Source: SXPK01 sp041168165
Lineage (GTDB): Bacteria; Planctomycetota; UBA1135; UBA2386
Length of the DNA: 15,060 nucleotides
Reading direction: 5' to 3'
Assembly: GCA_041168165.1 (NCBI GenBank)
Contig: JBEELK010000279.1
Coordinates: forward strand, 1-15,060
Position 1 is the stretch's first letter, and every line of letters starts with the position of its first letter. The notes under the pieces were generated by a model. It worked only from the letters and a program-made list of their open reading frames with translations, ran no database searches and was not told the DNA's origin. The position numbers and the translations under genes were made by a program. Of this stretch, positions 1-6,350 are shown one piece after another.

Positions 1-89
1 GTGCCCGTCCAATCGAGCAGCAAGGCCTGCGGCAGCATCGCCGCGGCAGCCGCGACGAGCAGCAACAACGCGGCGCGCTGAGTGCTCAC
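1..89 (-). CDS. N-terminus of a membrane or exported protein, cut by the window edge
   Basis: A GTG start at 89-87 overlaps the TGA stop of the upstream glycosyltransferase as GTGA, and the frame stays open to base 1 (29 codons). The peptide begins MSTQRAALLLLVAAAAAMLP and continues QALLLDWTG. One Arg near the N-terminus followed by about 17 hydrophobic residues looks like a first transmembrane helix or an uncleaved signal anchor. The 4-bp overlap argues that it is the third gene of a co-transcribed, translationally coupled set with the acyl-CoA synthetase and the GT2 glycosyltransferase. A membrane GT-C enzyme that uses the GT2 product would fit this position, but nothing in these 29 residues proves it. 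The function is unknown from the visible part. Confidence 0.6.
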   Translation of the reverse strand, partial: MSTQRAALLLLVAAAAAMLPQALLLDWTG

Positions 90-841
90 GAAATCCCCGC
101 GACCTTGTGCCGCAGAATGCGCGTGCGGAGCCAGCTCACCGCAAAGCAGTCGCGCAGGCCGCGCAGCGCGCGGTTGCCGATGCCGTACTTCGCGACGCCG
201 GCTGCGCGCGGACGATGGTTGACGTCGCGCTCGACGACCTTGCCGCCTTGGTAGCGCACCAACGTCGCCATGAAGCGATGCATGCCGACGAAGTGCGGCG
301 CGCGCAGGAAGAACTCGCGGCGGATCGTCTTGATGCCGCACGCTGCGTCCGTGACCTTGTCGCCTGTGACCCAGTTGCGGACGCCGTTGCCGATGCGCGA
401 GCTCATGCGCCGCGTCCACGTGTCTTGGCGCTTACGGCGAACACCAACGACGGCGTCGGCTTGCCCGCTCTCGACCATCTGCACCATGTCCGGCAGGTCG
501 CGCGGATCGTTCTGCATGTCGCCGTCCAACGTCGTGATGATCGGCGCACACGCGACCTCGACGCCCGCCATCACGGCGCCACTCTGCCCGCAGTTCTTCT
601 CGAGTGCCACGATGCGCAGCCACGCCGCGTTGTGGTCCTTCTTCCACTGCTGCATGCGCGCACGGCTTTGGTCCTTGGAGCCGTCGTCGACGAGCAATGC
701 CTCGAACGGACCGTGCGGCACGAGCACCGCTTCGATCTCGTCGAGCAAGTTGGTCACGTTCTCTTCCTCGTTGTAGATCGGAACGATCAACGAGAACCGT
801 GGCCCCGACGAAGCGCGGGTGCTCTCACTCATAGTGCTCAT
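86..841 (-). CDS. GT2 family glycosyltransferase (polyprenyl-phosphate sugar synthase type)
   Basis: The 251-residue protein has a GT-A fold typical of GT2, the family that includes dolichol-phosphate-mannose and polyprenyl-phosphate-glucose synthases. Visible motifs are the N-terminal strand FSLIVPIYNEEENV (residues 16-29), VDDGSKDQS (51-59, nucleotide binding), LEKNCGQSGA (80-89) and the metal-binding DGD at 106-108 within TTLDGDMQNDP. No hydrophobic helices follow the catalytic domain, so it resembles the short, soluble or peripheral DPM1-like form. The family transfers a sugar from a nucleotide donor to a polyprenyl phosphate on the cytoplasmic membrane face. The ATG at 841-839 overlaps the stop of the acyl-CoA synthetase gene (ATGA), and its own stop overlaps the next start (GTGA), so translational coupling is likely. 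A second Met lies three codons in. The sugar specificity cannot be read. Confidence 0.88.
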   Translation of the reverse strand: MSTMSESTRASSGPRFSLIVPIYNEEENVTNLLDEIEAVLVPHGPFEALLVDDGSKDQSRARMQQWKKDHNAAWLRIVALEKNCGQSGAVMAGVEVACAPIITTLDGDMQNDPRDLPDMVQMVESGQADAVVGVRRKRQDTWTRRMSSRIGNGVRNWVTGDKVTDAACGIKTIRREFFLRAPHFVGMHRFMATLVRYQGGKVVERDVNHRPRAAGVAKYGIGNRALRGLRDCFAVSWLRTRILRHKVAGIS

Positions 842-2949
842 GCGTGCTCCACTCGCAGGCGGCCATCGACGGCGACGCTGCGCTTGCCCTTCTCGGCGAG
901 AATGAACGGATTGACTTCGACTTCGGCGATCTCGGGGAAGTCGACGACGAGCTTCTGGATGCGCAGCAGCGCGTCCGCCGCGGCCGGGACGTCTGCGGCC
1001 GGCGCGCCGCGGAATGCGCCGAGCAACGGCGCGCCTTTGAGGCGTTCGAACATCTCTTGCGGATCCTTGCCGTCGAGCGGACCGACGCGGATCGACACGT
1101 CGCGCATGACCTCGACCAACACGCCACCAAGTCCGGCGGCAAATAGCGGCCCGTAGCGACTGTCGCGCGTCATGCCGATGAGCACTTCGCGGTGGCCCTG
1201 CGCTTGCGACTGCACCTGCAAGCGCACGTCGGGGAACTTGCCCTTGAGGCGTTCGATCAGGTCGGCAGCAGCGGCAAACACATCGTCGCCCGTGCGCAGC
1301 CCCACGCGCACCGCGCGGTGCTCGCTCTTGTGCAGCAACTCGGCGGCCTCGGCCTTGAGCACGACCGGCCATCCGAGCTCGTGCGCAGCTGCGACGGCTT
1401 CGCCCGGAGTGCGCACGCGACGCGATGGCGGAAGCGGGATGCCATACGCAGCGAGAACGGCTTCGACCTCGGCGTTGGCGAGCCATCCGCTCGCGCGGCC
1501 CTTCTTGCGCAGAATGCGCCGCGCAGCGTCCTTGTCGACGCGCAGGTCGGGCACGCGCGCCGGACGGCGTTCGAGCCAGCGCGTGCGGCGCAGCATCTGC
1601 CGCAGCGTCGTCGCCGCATCCTCGGGGTAACGGAACACCGGGATCCCCGCGTCGCGAAGGATGCGCTGCGCTTCGTCGCCGCGTTGGCGACCCATCACGC
1701 ATGCGAGCACGGGGCGCCCGCAGCCGCGCGTCTCGTCGACGATCGCCTGCGCCACCGCAGCGGCGTCGATCATCACCGGCGACACGAACAACACGACGAG
1801 GCCTTCGACCGTCGGGTCGGCGACCACCACTTTGAGCGCTGCGCGGTAGCGCGCGGCGTCGGCGGACGCGATCAGATCGACTGGATTGCGCACCGAGGCC
1901 TCGACCGGCAGCACCTTGCGCAGCGCCTTCTCGGTCGACGGCTGCAGCGGCGCCACTTCCATGCCGAGCCCCGCGATCGCGTCCGTCGCCAGGATGCCCG
2001 GGCCGCCCGCGTTGGTGACGATCGCCATGCGCGGGCCCTTTGGCAGCGGCTGGTCGAGCAGCGCCTGCGCAAGCGCGAACATGTCGCGGAAGTTGTCGAC
2101 GCGCAGCACGCCGCACTGCGCGAGCATCGTGTCGGCGGCGACGTCAGCGCCAGCGACCGAGCCCGTGTGCGAGGACGCAGCGAGCGCGCCCGCATCGCTG
2201 CGGCCCGATTTGACCGCGATGATCGGCTTCTTGCGCGACACGCGGCGCGCGACTTCGACGAACTCCTGCGGCTCGCCGACCGTCTCGAGGTAGAGCAGGA
2301 TCACGCGGACGTTGGGATCGTTTTCCCAGTAGCCGAGAAGGTCCGCCGCCGTGACGTCGACGCGATTGCCGACCGACGCGAACATCGCGACGCCGAGCCC
2401 AGCCTGCGCAGCATCCGCGAGGATCGCTTCGCCGAGCGCGCCAGACTGCGACACCATCGCAACCGAGCCAGGCCGCGGCATCGTCGCCGAGAAGCTCGCG
2501 TCGAGCGCGTAGCCCTGCTCGGCATTGACGATGCCCATGCAGTTGGGGCCGATCACGCGCATGCCGTAGCGCTTACTGATCGCGGCGAGCTTCTCCTCGC
2601 GCACGATGCCTTCGCCGCCAACTTCGCGGAAACCGGCGGTGATCACGACGAGGCCCTTCACGCCCTTCTTGCCGCACTCTGCGGCGACCGTGAGCACTGC
2701 GTCCGGCGGAACGACGAGCACGGCGAGATCGACCGGCCCAGGGATCGCGGTGACCGAGCGATACGCTGGCACCGACAGCACGACCTCGGCCTTTGGATTG
2801 ACGGGGTAGACCGGTCCCGTGAAGCCGCCGCGAATCAGGTTGCTGACAACCTGCCGACCAATCGAACCCGCGCGACGGCTCGCGCCGACGACTGCGACGG
2901 AACGCGGACGGAACAGGCCGTCGAGGCCCTTTTGGCGGTCTTGCTTCAT
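838..2949 (-). CDS. ADP-forming acyl-CoA synthetase (fused alpha-beta acetate-CoA ligase type)
   Basis: The 703-residue protein carries the fused ACD/NDP-forming acyl-CoA synthetase architecture. An N-terminal CoA-binding Rossmann domain begins SVAVVGASRRAGSIGR (17-32). Succinyl-CoA-ligase-like domains follow, with the phosphorylated His in ASSHTGSVAG (His261), and then a C-terminal ATP-grasp domain (about 480-703) with LKAEAAELLHKSE (second active-site His540 candidate) and the terminal EVEVNPFIL motif. Enzymes of this family interconvert an acyl-CoA, ADP and phosphate with the free acid, ATP and CoA; the substrate (acetate, propionate or other) cannot be told. A domain-swapped Pat-type arrangement is excluded because no GNAT domain is present. 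The start is set at ATG 2949-2947 because the family begins near this point. An upstream in-frame ATG at 3042 would add 31 atypical residues and overlap the divergent start codon. The stop overlaps the GT2 start by 4 bp. Confidence 0.9.
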   Translation of the reverse strand: MKQDRQKGLDGLFRPRSVAVVGASRRAGSIGRQVVSNLIRGGFTGPVYPVNPKAEVVLSVPAYRSVTAIPGPVDLAVLVVPPDAVLTVAAECGKKGVKGLVVITAGFREVGGEGIVREEKLAAISKRYGMRVIGPNCMGIVNAEQGYALDASFSATMPRPGSVAMVSQSGALGEAILADAAQAGLGVAMFASVGNRVDVTAADLLGYWENDPNVRVILLYLETVGEPQEFVEVARRVSRKKPIIAVKSGRSDAGALAASSHTGSVAGADVAADTMLAQCGVLRVDNFRDMFALAQALLDQPLPKGPRMAIVTNAGGPGILATDAIAGLGMEVAPLQPSTEKALRKVLPVEASVRNPVDLIASADAARYRAALKVVVADPTVEGLVVLFVSPVMIDAAAVAQAIVDETRGCGRPVLACVMGRQRGDEAQRILRDAGIPVFRYPEDAATTLRQMLRRTRWLERRPARVPDLRVDKDAARRILRKKGRASGWLANAEVEAVLAAYGIPLPPSRRVRTPGEAVAAAHELGWPVVLKAEAAELLHKSEHRAVRVGLRTGDDVFAAAADLIERLKGKFPDVRLQVQSQAQGHREVLIGMTRDSRYGPLFAAGLGGVLVEVMRDVSIRVGPLDGKDPQEMFERLKGAPLLGAFRGAPAADVPAAADALLRIQKLVVDFPEIAEVEVNPFILAEKGKRSVAVDGRLRVEHA

Positions 2950-3040
2950 GCGGACGAAGCCGAGCACCTTAGCGAACGGAGCGCATCTGCGAAACGACGC
3001 GACCTTGCCTTCGCGAGGAGCGCACCGATGATCGCTCGCC
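2950..3040. promoter_or_regulatory. Divergent intergenic region between acyl-CoA synthetase and UbiA genes
   Basis: These 91 bp separate two divergent starts and must carry promoters for both directions if the chosen starts are right. A purine-rich GAGGAG at 3015-3020 lies 20 nt before the plus-strand ATG, too far for a standard ribosome binding site. No clear -35/-10 pair can be read. Confidence 0.35.
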
Positions 3041-4003
3041 ATGCTGCTTCACGGGCTGAAGGCGCTGCGTCCGCATCAGTGGGTCAAGAACCTGCTCGTG
3101 CTCGCGCCGCTCCTGTTCTTCACGCCGATCGGCGGCCAAAACGCGGAGCCGCGGCTCTTCGATGCCGCGGCTTGGCTGCAAGGCTTGCTCGCATTCGCTG
3201 CGTTCTGCCTCGCCGCGAGCGGCGTCTACGTGCTCAACGACATCGTCGATCGCGAGTCGGATCGACAGCACCCGAAGAAGCGACTGCGGCCGATCGCGTC
3301 TGGCGCGCTGCCAGTTTCTGCGGCGTTGCTGCTGCTCGCGCTGGCCTGGGGCGGCGCCGCGGCGATCGCGCTCGCCGTCGATGGCGGACGCGCGACGTTT
3401 GGCGCCGCAGGCCAACCCACCGCGGCGCGCTTTGGCGGCTTCGCATGGTGGCCGTTTGGCTACCTCGCGCTCAACCTCGCCTACTCGTTCTGGTGGAAGC
3501 GCGTCGTCGTGCTCGACTGCATGTGCATCGCGATCGGCTTTGGCATCCGCGTCAAAGCCGGCGCCGCGGCGATCGCCGTCGATGCGTCACACTGGATTCT
3601 GCTCTGCACGTTCTTCTTCGCGCTGTTCCTCGCGTTCTGCAAACGCTTCGAGGAGCTCGGCAAGACTGCGGGATCCGAAGGCGCCACGCGCGCGACGCTG
3701 CGCGACTACACGGAGCCCCTGCTCGGCATGCTGATCGGCCCGCTCGCGGCGCTCAGCATCCTGACCTACGCGCTCTACACCGTGAGCCCTGAAACCATCG
3801 CGCGCCACGGCACCGATGCGCTGATGTACACCGTGCCGTTCGTGACCTACGGCGTGTTCCGCTACCTCTTCCTCGTCTACCGAAAGAGCGAAGGCGGCGA
3901 TCCGTCAAAGTTGCTGTTCCGCGATCCGCCGCTCGCGGTGTCCGGGGTGTGCTACCTCGCCGTCGTGCTCTTCGTGCTGCACGGCAAGACGCTGGTCGGC
4001 TGA
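3041..4003 (+). CDS. UbiA-family prenyltransferase, decaprenyl-phosphate phosphoribosyltransferase type
   Basis: This 320-residue polytopic membrane protein carries both UbiA aspartate motifs. The first is NDIVDRESDRQHPKKRLRPI (66-85), the N-D-x-x-D-x-x-x-D signature followed by the basic KK-RPIASG segment typical of 5-phosphoribosyl-1-pyrophosphate:polyprenyl-phosphate transferases. The second surrounds VLDCMCIAIGFGIRV (158-172). The N-terminus LKALRPHQWVKN and the C-terminal RYLFLVYRKSEGGDPSKLL also match that subgroup. The family transfers phosphoribose onto polyprenyl phosphate, the first step to decaprenyl-phospho-arabinose in mycobacteria. Here the lipid chain length is unknown. A Gly/Ala-rich insert of about 20 residues (114-134) sits between two membrane segments. 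An in-frame stop at 3029 makes ATG 3041 the only sensible start. A UbiA enzyme with another aromatic or isoprenoid substrate is less likely. Confidence 0.88.
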   Translation: MLLHGLKALRPHQWVKNLLVLAPLLFFTPIGGQNAEPRLFDAAAWLQGLLAFAAFCLAASGVYVLNDIVDRESDRQHPKKRLRPIASGALPVSAALLLLALAWGGAAAIALAVDGGRATFGAAGQPTAARFGGFAWWPFGYLALNLAYSFWWKRVVVLDCMCIAIGFGIRVKAGAAAIAVDASHWILLCTFFFALFLAFCKRFEELGKTAGSEGATRATLRDYTEPLLGMLIGPLAALSILTYALYTVSPETIARHGTDALMYTVPFVTYGVFRYLFLVYRKSEGGDPSKLLFRDPPLAVSGVCYLAVVLFVLHGKTLVG

Positions 4004-4012
4004 CGCCAAAAG

Positions 4013-4030
4013 GCGCGCGACGCAGCGCGC
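4013..4030. terminator. Short hairpin between convergent genes
   Basis: GCGCGC at 4013-4018 can pair with GCGCGC at 4025-4030 around a 6-nt loop. The repeat lies in the 31-bp gap between the stops of the UbiA gene (4003) and the transglutaminase-esterase gene (4035), where a bidirectional terminator would be expected. There is no T-tract on either side and the arms are self-complementary, so the call is weak. Confidence 0.25.
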
Positions 4031-4034
4031 TCGA

Positions 4035-6050
4035 TCAGCGCAGCGGCAACCGCCAACTCGCGGCGAGCTGCGGATCGCCTCGCAACCACATCGTGCGGCA
4101 CAGTTCGCCGAGCGAGGGCACAGGCGCCACTTCGCGCTTCGCATCGCCGTCGAGGACGACGACGTTGGCGTTCATGTCGACGAGGCGCGCATCGAGCCAC
4201 GCCTCCGCCTTGCTGGCGTCCTTGATCGCGATGCGCAACTCGTTGCCAGCAAGCCGCGCCTCGAGCCGCTGGCCGCCGGCAGGACTCTCGTTGCGCAGCC
4301 AATAGTGATCGCGCACGACGCCGTCCGTGGGATCCCACAGCAGCGTCGTCGGCAGCGGCGCGCGCACCAACGGAACCAAGCGCTCGAGCAGATCGCGATC
4401 GGGCAAGCCGGTGTGCCCGTTCTTCTCCACCAGTGTGAACGTGGCCTGCTGGTAGAGCCCCGCGTGTTCGCCGCGCAACTTGGCGAGCGTCTCCTCGAAT
4501 GCGACGCAGCGATCGCGACGGCCATACATCGTGTCCTTGCCGCCGACCATGAACGAGAACGCGAGCGTGTGCAGCCCGGTCGCCACAGTCTGGCCATCGG
4601 ATGGCGCCGACGCGCTCGCGTGCACCGCGGAGAATCGATGCGGCAACTTGGGTCCGACCGCGAACGCGCCGTAGCCACCGTGGCTGTAGCCGATGGCGAC
4701 GACCTTGTCGGGATCGACGTCCGCGCACACGACGAACTGCAGGATCAGGCGTTCGAGCAGCGGGTAGAAGTAGTCGGTGTAGAAGCCGTTCCACTCGTCG
4801 GTCGGAGCACGCAGCGCGCAGTACCAGTAACCGCCCGCTTCCGGGTGGTCCTTGTAGTAGATCTGCATGTGCTTCCACTGGCTGTCGTTGAACTCCTTCG
4901 GCACGCCGCCGCCGCCGTGCATCGCGATCACGAGGCCGAAGCCGTTCTTGCCGCGATCGCCGACCTGCTTCTTGGTGAAGGGACTCTCCTTTTCGCCAGC
5001 GCGCACGCGGTCCTTGGCAAAGTCCTCGCGCAGTTCTGCATGTGGCGCGCGGCGCATCGCATCGAACGCGAACTTGCGCAGTCGCGCGTCGCCGTCCTTC
5101 GTGCGCAACTCCGCGTCGAGGTTGCGATCAAACTCAAACGCAGCGCGCGTCGCTTCGTCTGCCGCAAAGAAGCGATCGAGTTGCACAGCCAACGCCGCGT
5201 CGGCGGCGCTTTGCGCGGGATCCTGCGTCGAAGTGGCCTTCTTCGCGTAACGCTGCGTCACATCGATCCCGTGAGCGCGCGTGCCGGGAGCCCAGCCGAG
5301 TTCAAACGTCTTGCCCGTCGGCGCGAATGACACAGCCCAAATGCGATGCGCCTCGTCCGCGCCTTCGCATTGCGCTGCGTCGCCGACAAACCACGCGCGA
5401 TCGAAGCCCGCAGGATCAGGCTCGTCCGCGCCGACAAAGCGCCAGTCGCTTCCATCCCAAACCTCGACCCACGTGTGGTTGCCTTGCTTGTGCGGCCACT
5501 TCACCGACACGAGCCGCGCCGGGATGCAGCACGCGCGACATGCGTCCGCGAGGAGGATCGAGAGCCCCGTGCACGAGGCCTTGCCTTGCTCGATCGACTC
5601 GCTCGGCGACTGGCACGCGCGCTTGCGCTGCGTGGAGTAGTGCACGCCGAGTTCGCCAAAGATCGTCGCGTTGAGCCGCAGTGCCGCTTCGCCGGGAGTC
5701 TTGCAGTCCGCGACCTTGGGCAGGAATCGCGCGGCGAAGTCCGTTCGCCAATCTTCGCGCGGCTCATTGGCCTGCGCGTAGGGCAGCACGAACTGCAAGA
5801 ACAGGTCTTCCGTCAGCGATGCACCCCACGCGACGCGTGCGCGCGCTTCACACGCAAGTTCGACTTGCTTGCGTAGCCACTCCTCGCCGAGCGAGGACCG
5901 GTCTTCTTCGGGCATCGCCTGCGCAAGACGCGCCGAGGCAGCCTCGTGCGCAGGCGACGCGCCGACCTTCGCGAGGTCGCTTTGCGCCGAGGCAAGACAA
6001 GCAAACCACGCCAAGATGCCGAGCCGGGCCCAAGGAGATCGCATGCGCAT
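4035..6050 (-). CDS. Secreted transglutaminase-like / alpha-beta hydrolase (esterase) fusion protein
   Basis: The 671-residue protein joins two catalytic modules behind a signal peptide (MRMRSPWARLGILAWFACLA, with a likely cut after ASAQ). The first is a transglutaminase-like papain fold with Cys160 in ASCTGLS, His192 in GNHTWVEVW and Asp209 in VGADEPD, the expected C-H-D order. The second is a prolyl-oligopeptidase or PHB-depolymerase-like alpha/beta hydrolase: oxyanion segment IAMHGGGG, nucleophile Ser456 in GYSHGGYG, Asp506 in GGKDTMYG and His546 in NGHTGLPD. A beta-rich tail (about 560-671, from TTLLWDPTDG) follows. Such a protein likely acts in the periplasm or outside the cell; transglutaminase-like domains in bacteria are mostly peptidase-like. 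The substrates are unknown. The start is ATG 6050; a TTG at 6056 and an ATG at 6044 are alternatives. It is convergent with UbiA and divergent from the copper oxidase gene. Confidence 0.85.
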   Translation of the reverse strand: MRMRSPWARLGILAWFACLASAQSDLAKVGASPAHEAASARLAQAMPEEDRSSLGEEWLRKQVELACEARARVAWGASLTEDLFLQFVLPYAQANEPREDWRTDFAARFLPKVADCKTPGEAALRLNATIFGELGVHYSTQRKRACQSPSESIEQGKASCTGLSILLADACRACCIPARLVSVKWPHKQGNHTWVEVWDGSDWRFVGADEPDPAGFDRAWFVGDAAQCEGADEAHRIWAVSFAPTGKTFELGWAPGTRAHGIDVTQRYAKKATSTQDPAQSAADAALAVQLDRFFAADEATRAAFEFDRNLDAELRTKDGDARLRKFAFDAMRRAPHAELREDFAKDRVRAGEKESPFTKKQVGDRGKNGFGLVIAMHGGGGVPKEFNDSQWKHMQIYYKDHPEAGGYWYCALRAPTDEWNGFYTDYFYPLLERLILQFVVCADVDPDKVVAIGYSHGGYGAFAVGPKLPHRFSAVHASASAPSDGQTVATGLHTLAFSFMVGGKDTMYGRRDRCVAFEETLAKLRGEHAGLYQQATFTLVEKNGHTGLPDRDLLERLVPLVRAPLPTTLLWDPTDGVVRDHYWLRNESPAGGQRLEARLAGNELRIAIKDASKAEAWLDARLVDMNANVVVLDGDAKREVAPVPSLGELCRTMWLRGDPQLAASWRLPLR

Positions 6051-6244
6051 GGCCAACTGGTATCTGCGACGCTCGGGGCGGAGTCAACGCAACCGAGATG
6101 GTGCGAGCTCCAGGCGACGCGCGTGAAGTCGACGTGAATTCGGACACTGACGACCGCAACTGCATGGGGCGTTCGTCTTGCACTGCGAAGCTTCCCAAGA
6201 GCTCGATCGCATCTGAAGTTCACGATGCGCCGAAAGCAGGCGCC

Positions 6245-6286
6245 GTGCGCAAGCGCGCGAGTTCCCCCACTCGCGAAGCCGTGCAC
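6245..6286 (+). promoter_or_regulatory. Long stem-loop in the multicopper oxidase leader
   Basis: The inner stem CGCGAGT (6256-6262) pairs perfectly with ACTCGCG (6269-6275) around a 6-nt loop, TCCCCC. Beyond a symmetric 5x5 internal loop, an outer stem GTGCGC (6245-6250) pairs with GTGCAC (6281-6286), with one G-U pair. This would be a 13-bp bipartite hairpin if transcribed. The role is unknown. Confidence 0.4.
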
Positions 6287-6298
6287 TGAGCTCTCCCA

Positions 6299-6316
6299 CG
6301 ACTGGCGTGCCAGTCG
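6299..6316. promoter_or_regulatory. Perfect palindrome, candidate operator for the copper cassette
   Basis: CGACTGGC (6299-6306) is followed by GT and the exact inverted copy GCCAGTCG (6309-6316). It lies 34 bp before the ATG of the multicopper oxidase. A gap-free 8+8 bp dyad fits a dimeric repressor or activator site. It does not match the CueR-type operator that I know. As RNA it could form a stem with only a 2-nt loop, so a DNA site is the better reading. Confidence 0.45.
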
Positions 6317-6325
6317 GCTTCGCCC

Positions 6326-6339
6326 AGCCCCACAGGGCT
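6326..6339 (+). promoter_or_regulatory. Small hairpin that may mask the ribosome binding site
   Basis: AGCCC (6326-6330) pairs with GGGCT (6335-6339) around CACA. The only Shine-Dalgarno-like bases before the ATG at 6351 are AGGG (6334-6337), largely inside the right arm, so folding would hide them. The stem is only 5 bp. Confidence 0.3.
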
Positions 6340-6350
6340 TATCGCTATCC

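Larger units (their letters stand above)
6051..6350. promoter_or_regulatory. 300-bp divergent intergenic region before the multicopper oxidase
   Basis: No gene is supported here. The plus-strand frame of the multicopper oxidase stays open back to 6225, but the Tat signal places the real start at 6351. The right half holds three inverted repeats in a row (6245-6286, 6299-6316, 6326-6339), listed separately. The left half (6051-6240) shows only an 8-bp palindrome, GAAGCTTC at 6187-6194, and no convincing sigma70 promoter. It must serve the minus-strand esterase fusion gene and the plus-strand copper cassette. Confidence 0.4.

Noticed and set aside
842..2116. Upstream extension of the GT2 reading frame on the minus strand
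   Set aside because: The frame is open but encodes Arg/Gly-rich nonsense over the acyl-CoA synthetase gene. The GT2 domain starts right after the ATG at 841.
1192..3792. Open frame of 866 codons on the plus strand opposite the acyl-CoA synthetase gene
   Set aside because: Arg/His/Asp-rich peptide with no domain, lying antisense to a clearly conserved enzyme and running into the UbiA gene out of frame. It is a product of high GC content.
6225..6350. N-terminal extension of the multicopper oxidase by 42 codons
   Set aside because: It would bury the twin-arginine signal, and the extra residues look non-coding. The region is better read as a leader with inverted repeats.
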